In this document: positions 50,552 through 57,157 of the stretch, one piece after another | How positions within the stretch are numbered: the stretch's first letter is position 1 | How the letters are laid out: every line of letters starts with the position of its first letter | Assembly: GCA_945862435.1 (NCBI GenBank) | Contig: CAMAXX010000003.1 | Span: 62,001-126,000 of the forward strand | Direction of reading: 5' to 3' | From: Pseudorhodobacter antarcticus | Lineage (GTDB): Bacteria; Pseudomonadota; Alphaproteobacteria; Rhodobacterales; Rhodobacteraceae | Length of the DNA stretch: 64,000 nucleotides | Notes under the pieces: generated by a model | What the model was told of the DNA's origin: nothing | The model's input: only the letters and a program-made list of their open reading frames with translations | Database searches by the model: none | Made by a program: the position numbers and the translations under genes

Positions 50552-51202
50552 CTACTGCGGCGATAGCGCAATGCTTTGCAGCGTGAGGCCCCACCCTCTT
50601 GGCTGTGCAAAATAGGTTTGATCAACCTGCGCCAGATCCGCATCTTGCGGCACGATCAGCAGGATCCGCCCGCGCGGGGTGCCGTCGGTATTGGGGGCCT
50701 CCCACATCGTACGAAACTGATGGGCGGTAAGCTGGCGATTACCCCAAGACGGGTCGGCCAGATGCGCCACGCCATCGCGGCGAATACCGCGAATAACGGT
50801 AAAATGATCCTGCCCGCGATATTGCACATAGGCGATGGCGGGGATTTGCAGCTGTTTTAGATCATCAAAAGACAGCATTATACCGCCCGCTTTAACGCCA
50901 AAGCTGGGGGCGACAGCGGCCAGTTGTTGAAAGGATGACCGATCCTTTGCCCCCATGCGGGTAAGAATTTCTTTTTCGTTCACGCTTTGGCTATAAAATT
51001 CGTTCAAAATTGTCGCTAAACTCGCCGCGCCGCAGGAATAATCCAGCTCTTGTTTCACAATCCGAAAATCGCGCAGGGATTTCCAAGAGTTGACGGTGGG
51101 TTGGGCGTTAAGGTGGGGGTTTGGAAATATATCGCCAGCACGGAGTGGCGGAGCGAACAACAAAGTTGCACACATCACCGAAAGTTGGAGAAAGCAGTGC
51201 AT
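50552..51202 (-). CDS. Periplasmic C39 family cysteine peptidase (FapD-like)
   Basis: A 216-residue peptidase with an N-terminal signal peptide (MHCFLQLSVMCATLLFAPPLRA). The bacteriocin-processing fold has its catalytic Cys in ELDYSCGAASLATIL near residue 57, His in RGQDHFTVIRG near residue 131, and Asp in LADPSWGN. It lacks the membrane and ATPase domains of C39 ABC exporters, so it is a stand-alone exported enzyme like FapD of the Pseudomonas Fap amyloid system. Its likely substrate is the leader of the neighbouring HNH precursor. Last gene of the four-gene minus-strand island; the upstream gene's stop directly abuts its start. Confidence 0.85.
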   Translation of the reverse strand: MHCFLQLSVMCATLLFAPPLRAGDIFPNPHLNAQPTVNSWKSLRDFRIVKQELDYSCGAASLATILNEFYSQSVNEKEILTRMGAKDRSSFQQLAAVAPSFGVKAGGIMLSFDDLKQLQIPAIAYVQYRGQDHFTVIRGIRRDGVAHLADPSWGNRQLTAHQFRTMWEAPNTDGTPRGRILLIVPQDADLAQVDQTYFAQPRGWGLTLQSIALSPQ

Positions 51203-51658
51203 TTAGTGATTTGTCCTTGGAAAGTTACCTTCCTCGAATTCCCAAATACAATCAATTTCGCCCTGTTCTAATAAACTGTATACCTTATCAATGTTTGTCG
51301 AGGGCGGAACGTCTACGGCAAAAAGCGGTAGAAGCAGAAAGTCGCTTTCCTCAAAGGTGCATCCAAGATTTTCAAGGTCGGCCCAACGCTGCAAAAATTG
51401 CGCCCGAGTGGTTTCTTTTTTTAGGCTGATACGATATGTTGCATGGCCCGAAGATTTTATAACCTTGGAGAAAACCAGTTCACCATCTTTTTCAACCAAC
51501 TCAACCTCGTCAAGAAAACTGATTCCTTTGGCGAAATGAGGCGAGTTTTGCATTAGGAATCGCCCATCAGCGGTTTTAAGAACCCAAGGTGTTTCCGAGA
51601 TGCAGCCATGCCATTCATTTTCAGGCAACCATATACGGATTTTCAAGTGTTCTACCAT
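51203..51658 (-). CDS. DUF4265-like protein, candidate immunity protein
   Basis: A 151-residue soluble acidic protein with no signal peptide. The layout ISETPWVLKTADGRFLMQNSPHFAKGIS, ELVEKDGELVFSKVIKSSGHATYRIS, and a Cys/Glu-rich second half with IDKVYSLLEQGEIDCIWEFEEG looks like the DUF4265 family as I recall it. The gene is AT-rich, unlike the flanking genes. Its place beside the HNH gene suggests a cytoplasmic immunity protein, which is an inference. AAGGG lies about 9 bases before the ATG. A perfect 17-bp inverted repeat separates it from the HNH gene. Confidence 0.65.
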   Translation of the reverse strand: MVEHLKIRIWLPENEWHGCISETPWVLKTADGRFLMQNSPHFAKGISFLDEVELVEKDGELVFSKVIKSSGHATYRISLKKETTRAQFLQRWADLENLGCTFEESDFLLLPLFAVDVPPSTNIDKVYSLLEQGEIDCIWEFEEGNFPRTNH

Positions 51659-51705
51659 ATTTTATAACCCTTCAATTTCTCAGCGTCGTTTCTATGAAGA
51701 AGTTA

Positions 51706-51748
51706 AAGTGATACCGCTATGTAGAAGCTTCACATAGCGGTATCACTT
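51706..51748. repeat. Perfect 17-bp inverted repeat between the HNH and DUF4265-like genes
   Basis: Arms AAGTGATACCGCTATGT (51706-51722) and its exact complement (51732-51748) flank a 9-base loop that itself holds GAAGCTTC. Short outer arms TCTATG (51691-51696) and CATAGA (51752-51757) can also pair. There is no clean T run, so it is not a textbook terminator. Confidence 0.95.
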
Positions 51749-51787
51749 CAGCATAGAAATATCATAGATTTTCTCACTTTTCAGAAA

Positions 51788-52201
51788 TTATCTAGACTTG
51801 ATAAATTCGTCCAAAGGCTTTGTACCTTTTTGCAAATTACATGTTTGGCAGGATGGATTGAGGTTTGCGTTTGTATTGTTGCCACCCTGTGCTTTTGGAA
51901 TAATTTGATCATTGTGTAGACGATCTGGGTGTGGCTTTGGTGACTGAATAGTAGGTTTCCCGCAGTACGTGCACGGTTGGCCAATGTTTGCATCCTTTTG
52001 TGCCTCAGAGAAGTTCTTACCTGCTCCAGGGCCGCCAGCGGAGCCAGTATTGGGCGCGGGTGCCGACTTGGGCGTTGGTTTACTAAGCGCCTTAACGGCC
52101 GCACGTACCAAACTAACAAGCCACTCCCCCTCAGTCTCATGCATCTCCAACGCGCTCATGCTACGGACAGTTTGGGGGGCTTGTCCGAATGCCAGCGCCA
52201 T
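51788..52201 (-). CDS. HNH endonuclease-domain protein with double-glycine-type leader (part after in-frame TAG)
   Basis: The 137 residues from the ATG at 52201. Residues 15-26, MSALEMHETEGE, align position by position with the C39 peptidase leader pattern LSxxELxxIxGG, with GE in place of GG. A Pro/Ala/Gly linker follows, then from GKNFSEAQ an HNH fold with CTYC / CQTC zinc knuckles and LHNDQIIPKAQGGNNTNANLNPSC, ending QKGTKPLDEFIKSR. The usual D-H of the HNH core reads D-Q here, so activity is uncertain. The linker and leader are GC-rich and the HNH part AT-rich. The same frame extends upstream through a TAG to a signal peptide, so this is probably the body of an interrupted exported nuclease. 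Translation could instead start here. Confidence 0.7.
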   Translation of the reverse strand: MALAFGQAPQTVRSMSALEMHETEGEWLVSLVRAAVKALSKPTPKSAPAPNTGSAGGPGAGKNFSEAQKDANIGQPCTYCGKPTIQSPKPHPDRLHNDQIIPKAQGGNNTNANLNPSCQTCNLQKGTKPLDEFIKSR

Positions 52202-52303
52202 ATCTGATGTATTCAGGCCCTATGCGGCGGCGGGGGTGGACAGCAGCCCCACTATACTCAGCGTTGCTAGCAATCTTGTGGCAAGTTTTGTGAACATGTT
52301 CAT
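52202..52303 (-). other. Signal-peptide exon of the HNH precursor, ending in an in-frame TAG
   Basis: AGGAG, then ATG at 52303, then 27 codons forming the signal peptide MNMFTKLATRLLATLSI...STPAAA. Codon 28 is TAG (52222-52220), exactly after the expected signal peptidase site. The same frame then runs on as GLNTSD into the HNH protein. A CAG-to-TAG change of a Gln codon would explain it. Alternatives are readthrough or a sequencing error. Confidence 0.75.
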
Positions 52304-52328
52304 CTGGTCATACTCCTGTCACTAAGGG

Positions 52329-53258
52329 TTAATTGCGCCCGAACTTGTGGGTCAGCGTAATGCCTGCGGTAAAGTTGTTATCCCGCAGGACTTCGGTGCG
52401 GGTATCAGCACTTAGGGTGGTGTTTTCGCTCCAAGCATAGGCCATCCCGAATTGTAAATCAGCACTTGTGCTGCGACCGCCAAGGGCGATGCCGTTCAAG
52501 CGGTCGTCGCCGCTGAAATCCAGCCCAAAGCCACTTGTCAGTGTCAGCTCGTTGTTCACAGCAAAGGCGACGCTGGGGTTGATGAAAAGGATATCGCCGG
52601 GGTCGATCACGTCATCGCCGAATGTCCGATCAAGATTCGCGCGATACCCAGCCGTTAGCGACAGAACTACAGGGTCAAGAACGCGGTAAGTGGTAAAGCC
52701 CAATGTTCCCGATCTTCCTGGTTGAAGATCAGTGCCACGGGCCGCAGTGTTTTCCAGAAGTGCCACATCAGCAAAGCCAATCAGGCCGAGGCGTTCCCCT
52801 TCATCTACAAAGCGATAGTTCATGCCGATAACAAGGCTTTGAAAAGATGCGTCTGACAAGGTTTCGGTTAGGCCAGTCGTGCTGTCGGTGAATTGCGCGC
52901 GATCGGTGCGCAAGGTGGCGCGCGCATAAACCTCAGACCTTGTTGAAAGGCCATAGCGTAGACCAATATCACCAAGAACAGTTTCTGACTGACGATCCGT
53001 TGATCCAATATCAATCGGCACCGTTACAAAATCGCCCGTACCCGTTTCGATGGTTTGAAAAAGGCCAGTGACACCCTTTTCACGCGCGGCGCTAAGCGTT
53101 GTGCCAAACTCCAAACGAAAAGTGCCTTTTTCGGACAAAAGCTCTTCCAGCTCAATGCCTAGCCCGTCCTGCTCGGCTATTTGATCCTGCGCGGAAGCAG
53201 GCGCAGCAATTGCCCCGCAAAAAGACACTCCAAATGCCATGAAGCGTACAAATTGCAT
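52329..53258 (-). CDS. Outer-membrane beta-barrel transporter-like protein (FapF-like)
   Basis: A 309-residue protein with a signal peptide (MQFVRFMAFGVSFCGAIAAPASAQ), a short Glu-rich helical stretch (DGLGIELEELLSEKG), and then alternating hydrophobic/polar strands typical of a barrel (VLGDIGLRYGLSTRSEVYARATL, SLVIGMNYRFVDEGERLGLIGFADVAL, TAGYRANLDRTFG, NELTLTSGFGLDFSG), ending GITLTHKFGRN. In the Fap system the FapF barrel with a helical plug exports substrates processed by FapD. The gene is first in the same-strand set with the HNH precursor (start 25 bases downstream) and C39 peptidase. The FapF assignment rests on context, not on a strong motif. Confidence 0.7.
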   Translation of the reverse strand: MQFVRFMAFGVSFCGAIAAPASAQDQIAEQDGLGIELEELLSEKGTFRLEFGTTLSAAREKGVTGLFQTIETGTGDFVTVPIDIGSTDRQSETVLGDIGLRYGLSTRSEVYARATLRTDRAQFTDSTTGLTETLSDASFQSLVIGMNYRFVDEGERLGLIGFADVALLENTAARGTDLQPGRSGTLGFTTYRVLDPVVLSLTAGYRANLDRTFGDDVIDPGDILFINPSVAFAVNNELTLTSGFGLDFSGDDRLNGIALGGRSTSADLQFGMAYAWSENTTLSADTRTEVLRDNNFTAGITLTHKFGRN

Positions 53259-53301
53259 TCTTGTGATCCAGAATTCACTCTAAGTCATATTTCTTCCTAC
53301 G

Positions 53302-53331
53302 ATTGCATGGGGGGGGAGGGGAGGGGGTCAA
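53302..53331 (-). promoter_or_regulatory. Candidate promoter with C8 tract in the spacer, upstream of the barrel gene
   Basis: On the minus strand TTGACC is separated by 18 bases (CCC T CCCC T CCCCCCCC A) from TGCAAT, about 44 bases before the barrel gene ATG. The spacer is all pyrimidine except one base. The -35 is good and the -10 fair. Confidence 0.4.
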
Positions 53332-53415
53332 GTATTTTTTTAAATCTGAGTCGACTTTTTGGGAATTTTCGCCACGAAATTAAACCAATAATGCTAAGTT
53401 CCGCCAGTGCAACAT

Positions 53416-53442
53416 AAAAAAGCCCCGCACAATGGCGGGGCC
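53416..53442 (-). terminator. Rho-independent terminator of asd
   Basis: Minus strand GGCCCCGC-CATTGT-GCGGGGC followed by TTTTTT, about 20 bases after the asd stop. Confidence 0.9.
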
Positions 53443-53460
53443 TTTCCAATATCAAAGCAC

Positions 53461-54483
53461 TTAGCCCTTTTTCAACACTCGGTTGCCCAGCAGCTCGGCA
53501 ATTTGAACTGCGTTCAGCGCCGCGCCCTTGCGCAGGTTATCGGACACGCACCACAGGTTGATGCCGTTATCAATCGTGCTGTCTTGGCGGATGCGGCTGA
53601 TATAGGTGGCATAATCGCCCACGCATTCGATGGGGGTAATGTATCCGCCCGCCTCGCGCTTATCGATCACCATGATGCCGGGGGCTTCGCGCAAAATATC
53701 GCGGGCCTCATGTTCGTCAAGGAAATCTTCAAACTCGATATTGATCGATTCCGAATGGCCAACGAAAACCGGCACACGCACGCAGGTTGCCGTGACCTTG
53801 ATTTTTGGATCAAGGATCTTCTTGGTTTCGGCAACCATTTTCCATTCTTCTTTGGTCGAACCATCATCCAAGAACACATCAATATGCGGAATCACGTTGA
53901 ACGCGATTTGCTTGGAAAACTTTCGTGGCGGCACATTGTCGGTGGGATTATAAATGGCTTTGGTTTGATCCCACAACTCGTCAACACCCTCTTTGCCAGC
54001 GCCCGAAACCGACTGGTAGGTGGACACAACAACCCGCTTAATCCGCGCGCGGTCGTGCAGCGGCTTTAGCGCCACAACCATCTGTGCGGTGGAACAGTTT
54101 GGGTTTGCGATGATGTTTTTGTTCTTATAGCCCATGATCGCATCGGCATTCACCTCGGGCACAATCAATGGCACGGCTGGGTCGTAGCGATAGAGGGATG
54201 AGTTATCAATCACGATGCAGCCCGCAGCGGCAGCTTTGGGCGCATAAATTTTGGTCGCCTCTGACCCAACGGCGAACAGGGCAATATCCCAGCCTGTAAA
54301 GTCAAAGGTATCCAAATCCTTAGTCTTGACGGTCTTATCCCCAAAGCTGATTTCAGTGCCCAAGGATTTTCGGCTGGCCAACGCGGCAATTTCATCTACG
54401 GGAAACTCGCGCTCGGCGAGGATATTCAGCATTTCGCGGCCCACGTTACCCGTGGCACCCGCGACGACGACCTTATAGCCCAT
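53461..54483 (-). CDS. asd: Aspartate-semialdehyde dehydrogenase
   Basis: Reduces aspartyl phosphate to the semialdehyde for lysine, threonine, methionine and peptidoglycan synthesis. The 340-residue protein has the NADP motif VAGATGNVGREML, active-site Cys in NPNCSTAQMV near residue 131, and VPVFVGHSESINIEFE with the catalytic His later on. AAGGAGA lies before the ATG. Monocistronic by appearance, with its own terminator. Confidence 0.97.
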   Translation of the reverse strand: MGYKVVVAGATGNVGREMLNILAEREFPVDEIAALASRKSLGTEISFGDKTVKTKDLDTFDFTGWDIALFAVGSEATKIYAPKAAAAGCIVIDNSSLYRYDPAVPLIVPEVNADAIMGYKNKNIIANPNCSTAQMVVALKPLHDRARIKRVVVSTYQSVSGAGKEGVDELWDQTKAIYNPTDNVPPRKFSKQIAFNVIPHIDVFLDDGSTKEEWKMVAETKKILDPKIKVTATCVRVPVFVGHSESINIEFEDFLDEHEARDILREAPGIMVIDKREAGGYITPIECVGDYATYISRIRQDSTIDNGINLWCVSDNLRKGAALNAVQIAELLGNRVLKKG

Positions 54484-54608
54484 CGGGGTTCTCCTTTATA
54501 TGTCCTGACCGTCAGGAAAGTTGCGCTTTAGCCTAAGCAAGCGCTGGGGGAAAGCGGTTTGCGCAAAGATGCGGCAATCGGGCAACAACCCTGCGGCAAC
54601 GGCAGCGA

Positions 54609-55841
54609 TTAGGCCAAAACACTCGCCCGGTTTTCGCGTATCGGCAAATGGATCAGCGCCGAAAACGCGCCCACGCCCACACCGATCCACCACACAAGCG
54701 TGTAGCCACCTGTCAAATCGTACATCCGCCCGCCCAGCCAAACGCCCAAAAAGCTGCCTAACTGGTGCGAGAAAAACACCAGCCCATACAGCGTGCCCAT
54801 ATAGCGCAGCCCGTAAATATGCGCGATCAGCCCCGATGTCAGCGGCACCGTGGCAAGCCAAAGCGACCCCATGACAAGGCTAAAGATCAGAACAGTGGCA
54901 GGCGTCATCGGCGTTAAAATAAAGGCCGCAGCGGTGATGGTGCGTGCAAGATATATACCCGCAAGCAGGTATTTCTTGGGGTAATATTTTCCCAAATACC
55001 CCGCCAGAATACTGCCGCCAATATTTGCCAACCCGATCAGGCTGATGGCCGCAGCCCCCAGCGCCGATGTGGTGGTGATGCCAATACCTGCCAGCAGTGA
55101 CGATGGGTCGATCGGCCCGCAGCGTTCGGTGACAAAAGCGGGAAAATGCGCGGTGATAAAGGCAAGTTGATAGCCGCAAGAAAAGAATCCTAGAAAGATC
55201 ATGCTATAGCTAGGGTCTTTGAAAGCACGGATCAGAACCGTTCCAAGGCTTTCTTCCAGCTCGGTGCGGGTGGCCATTTTTGGGCTGCGCAAAAACGGGA
55301 GGGCAAAAAGCGTGGCCAGGATCAGGCCTGCAAAAATCACGAACACGCCCTGCCAAGGATAAACACGCAGCAAAGCCTCGGCCAAAGGCGCGCCAAAGAC
55401 TTGTCCCGCGGACCCTGCCGCCGTGGCAATGCCAAGCACCAAACTGCGCGATTCAGGCGCTGCGGCGCGGCCAACAATGGCCAAAATCACGCCAAAGCCC
55501 GTGCCTGCAATGCCAAAGCCAACCAAAATTTCAAGCATTTGATGCTGGCCGGGGGTGACCGCCAGCGATGACAACAGCAGCCCCGCCGCATACAAAAGCG
55601 CGCCTAAAATTATCGCGCGGCGGTCGCCAAAGCGTTCGGCCAGCGCCCCAAAGATCGGCTGCCCTATGCCCCAAGCCAAGTTTTGCACCGCAATCGCCAG
55701 CGAAAAATCCGCCCGCATCCAGCCAAATTCGCTGGCAATCGGAATTTGAAACATGCCAAAACTGGCGCGAATTGCGAAACTCATCATCAAAATCACGCAA
55801 CCCGCAATCAGAATCGGGGTAAAGATGGCGGGTTTTGTCAT
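54609..55841 (-). CDS. Major facilitator superfamily transporter
   Basis: A 410-residue inner membrane protein with 12 predicted helices. The MFS A-motif-like loop is GALAERFGDRRAIILG, the second half has GYLGKYYPKKYLL, and RASFGMFQIPIASEFGW is near the N terminus, as in the oxalate/formate or monocarboxylate-like MFS groups. The substrate cannot be told from sequence. AAGGATAG precedes the ATG, which lies 9 bases after the LOG-family gene, so the two may share a transcript. The 125 bases between its stop and asd hold nothing recognisable. Confidence 0.88.
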   Translation of the reverse strand: MTKPAIFTPILIAGCVILMMSFAIRASFGMFQIPIASEFGWMRADFSLAIAVQNLAWGIGQPIFGALAERFGDRRAIILGALLYAAGLLLSSLAVTPGQHQMLEILVGFGIAGTGFGVILAIVGRAAAPESRSLVLGIATAAGSAGQVFGAPLAEALLRVYPWQGVFVIFAGLILATLFALPFLRSPKMATRTELEESLGTVLIRAFKDPSYSMIFLGFFSCGYQLAFITAHFPAFVTERCGPIDPSSLLAGIGITTTSALGAAAISLIGLANIGGSILAGYLGKYYPKKYLLAGIYLARTITAAAFILTPMTPATVLIFSLVMGSLWLATVPLTSGLIAHIYGLRYMGTLYGLVFFSHQLGSFLGVWLGGRMYDLTGGYTLVWWIGVGVGAFSALIHLPIRENRASVLA

Positions 55842-55850
55842 GGTCTATCC

Positions 55851-56660
55851 TTATTGCGCGGGCCAAGCATCGATTGCCGCAATCGCCTGTTCGGCGGTGT
55901 CTACGATCACAAACAACTCCAAATCGGCGGGCGCAATGACGCCCGCTTCGGCCAGCGCCTGCCAATTGACTATGCGCTGCCACCAATCGCGGCCAAACAG
56001 AATGAACGGCACCCGCCGCATCCGCCGCGTTTGGATCAGGGTCAGACCCTCGAACATTTCATCCAACGTGCCAAAGCCGCCGGGAAAAATGCAAATCGCC
56101 TGCGCGCGCATCAGAAAATGCATCTTGCGAATGGCGAAATAGTGGAAGTTAAACGAAAGCTCGGGTGTGACGTATTGGTTTGGCGCCTGTTCATGCGGCA
56201 AGACAATGTTCAGCCCCAGCGACATGCCCCCCGCCTCGGCCGCGCCTCGGTTGCCCGCTTCCATCACACCCGGCCCGCCGCCCGTGCAAATCACGCCATG
56301 CGATCCACCATTTTCAATGCAGCGCAGTGTCATTGTATGAGCAAAGCGCCGCGCCTCATCATAAAACGGCACAAGGGCCGCCATTTCTGGCGTTTTCGCA
56401 TCCGCTAAAGTGGCAGGAATACGTGCACCGCCAAACAAGACGATCGTGGATTTTATGCCCAACTCGTCCAAAATCATCTCGGGCTTTAGCAGTTCTAATT
56501 GCAGGCGCACAGGGCGCAGTTCTTCGCGCGTCAGGAACTCTTGGTCGGCAAAGGCCAGCCGATAACTGGGCGCGCGGGTTTGGGGCGTATCGGGAATATT
56601 TCGTGTGGTTTTTATATCTTGTGCAGAATCGCGAAAGGTGTGTGGGCGGGGCTTTTTCAT
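55851..56660 (-). CDS. LOG family (TIGR00730-type) nucleoside 5'-monophosphate phosphoribohydrolase
   Basis: A 269-residue Rossmann-fold hydrolase with the family signatures GGGPGVMEAGNRGA near residue 125 and FPGGFGTLDEMFE (PGGxGTxxE) near residue 195. Related enzymes release free bases from cytokinin ribotides or cut AMP/IMP. It is the longer bacterial type with an N-terminal extension of about 70 residues. Lies upstream of the MFS gene on the same strand. Confidence 0.9.
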   Translation of the reverse strand: MKKPRPHTFRDSAQDIKTTRNIPDTPQTRAPSYRLAFADQEFLTREELRPVRLQLELLKPEMILDELGIKSTIVLFGGARIPATLADAKTPEMAALVPFYDEARRFAHTMTLRCIENGGSHGVICTGGGPGVMEAGNRGAAEAGGMSLGLNIVLPHEQAPNQYVTPELSFNFHYFAIRKMHFLMRAQAICIFPGGFGTLDEMFEGLTLIQTRRMRRVPFILFGRDWWQRIVNWQALAEAGVIAPADLELFVIVDTAEQAIAAIDAWPAQ

Positions 56661-56730
56661 GACAAGTCCATCTGTAATGGGCGCAAGGCTAGGGCTTTGC
56701 TGCCCAAATTAAAAGCCTGATCTGCGCAAT

Positions 56731-56756
56731 AAAAAAGGCGCGCAAGCTTGCGCGCC
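56731..56756 (-). terminator. Rho-independent terminator of trxA
   Basis: A perfect 20-bp palindrome GGCGCGCAAGCTTGCGCGCC (56737-56756) followed on the minus strand by TTTTTT, 21 bases after the trxA stop. Confidence 0.92.
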
Positions 56757-56777
56757 TTTCATCCGATATGCCAGTGA

Positions 56778-57104
56778 TTACAGCGCAGATGCGATCCACG
56801 TTTCCAGCGCTGCCTTGGGGGCTGCGCCGACTTTGTTCGATACAACCTGACCGTCCTTAAACAAAAACAGCGCAGGGATCCCGCGCACGCCCAATGCTGC
56901 GGGGCTGTCAGGATTTTCATCGACATTAACTTTGACAATTTTCACACGGCCAGCGTATTGGCCTGCCAACTCTTCCAAAGCGGGGCCAATCATGCGGCAA
57001 GGGCCGCACCATTCAGCCCAAAAATCCACCACGACAGGGATGGAAGACTGGCGCACTTCGGCATCAAAACTGGCATCGGTGACGGCAACGGTATTGGCAC
57101 CCAT
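56778..57104 (-). CDS. trxA: Thioredoxin
   Basis: The 108-residue disulfide reductase has the active site [13 protein letters not shown] near residue 33, the cis-Pro segment [13 protein letters not shown], and normal length. AGGAG precedes the ATG. It follows addA by 53 bases on the same strand, the order commonly seen in Rhodobacterales. Confidence 0.97.
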   Translation of the reverse strand: MGANTVAVTDASFDAEVRQSSIPVVVDFWAEWCGPCRMIGPALEELAGQYAGRVKIVKVNVDENPDSPAALGVRGIPALFLFKDGQVVSNKVGAAPKAALETWIASAL

Positions 57105-57157
57105 AGCGGGACTCCTAACTGATCAGAATCCCTAGCTAAGCACGTTAGCGGAAATGG

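Noticed and set aside
51706..51748. Rho-independent terminator
   Set aside because: The stem is strong but no clear T run follows on either strand; listed as an inverted repeat only.
53309..53327. G-quadruplex reading of the G8-A-G4-A-G5 tract
   Set aside because: It could fold that way only by splitting the G8 run; the promoter-spacer reading explains its location better, so it is reported there instead.
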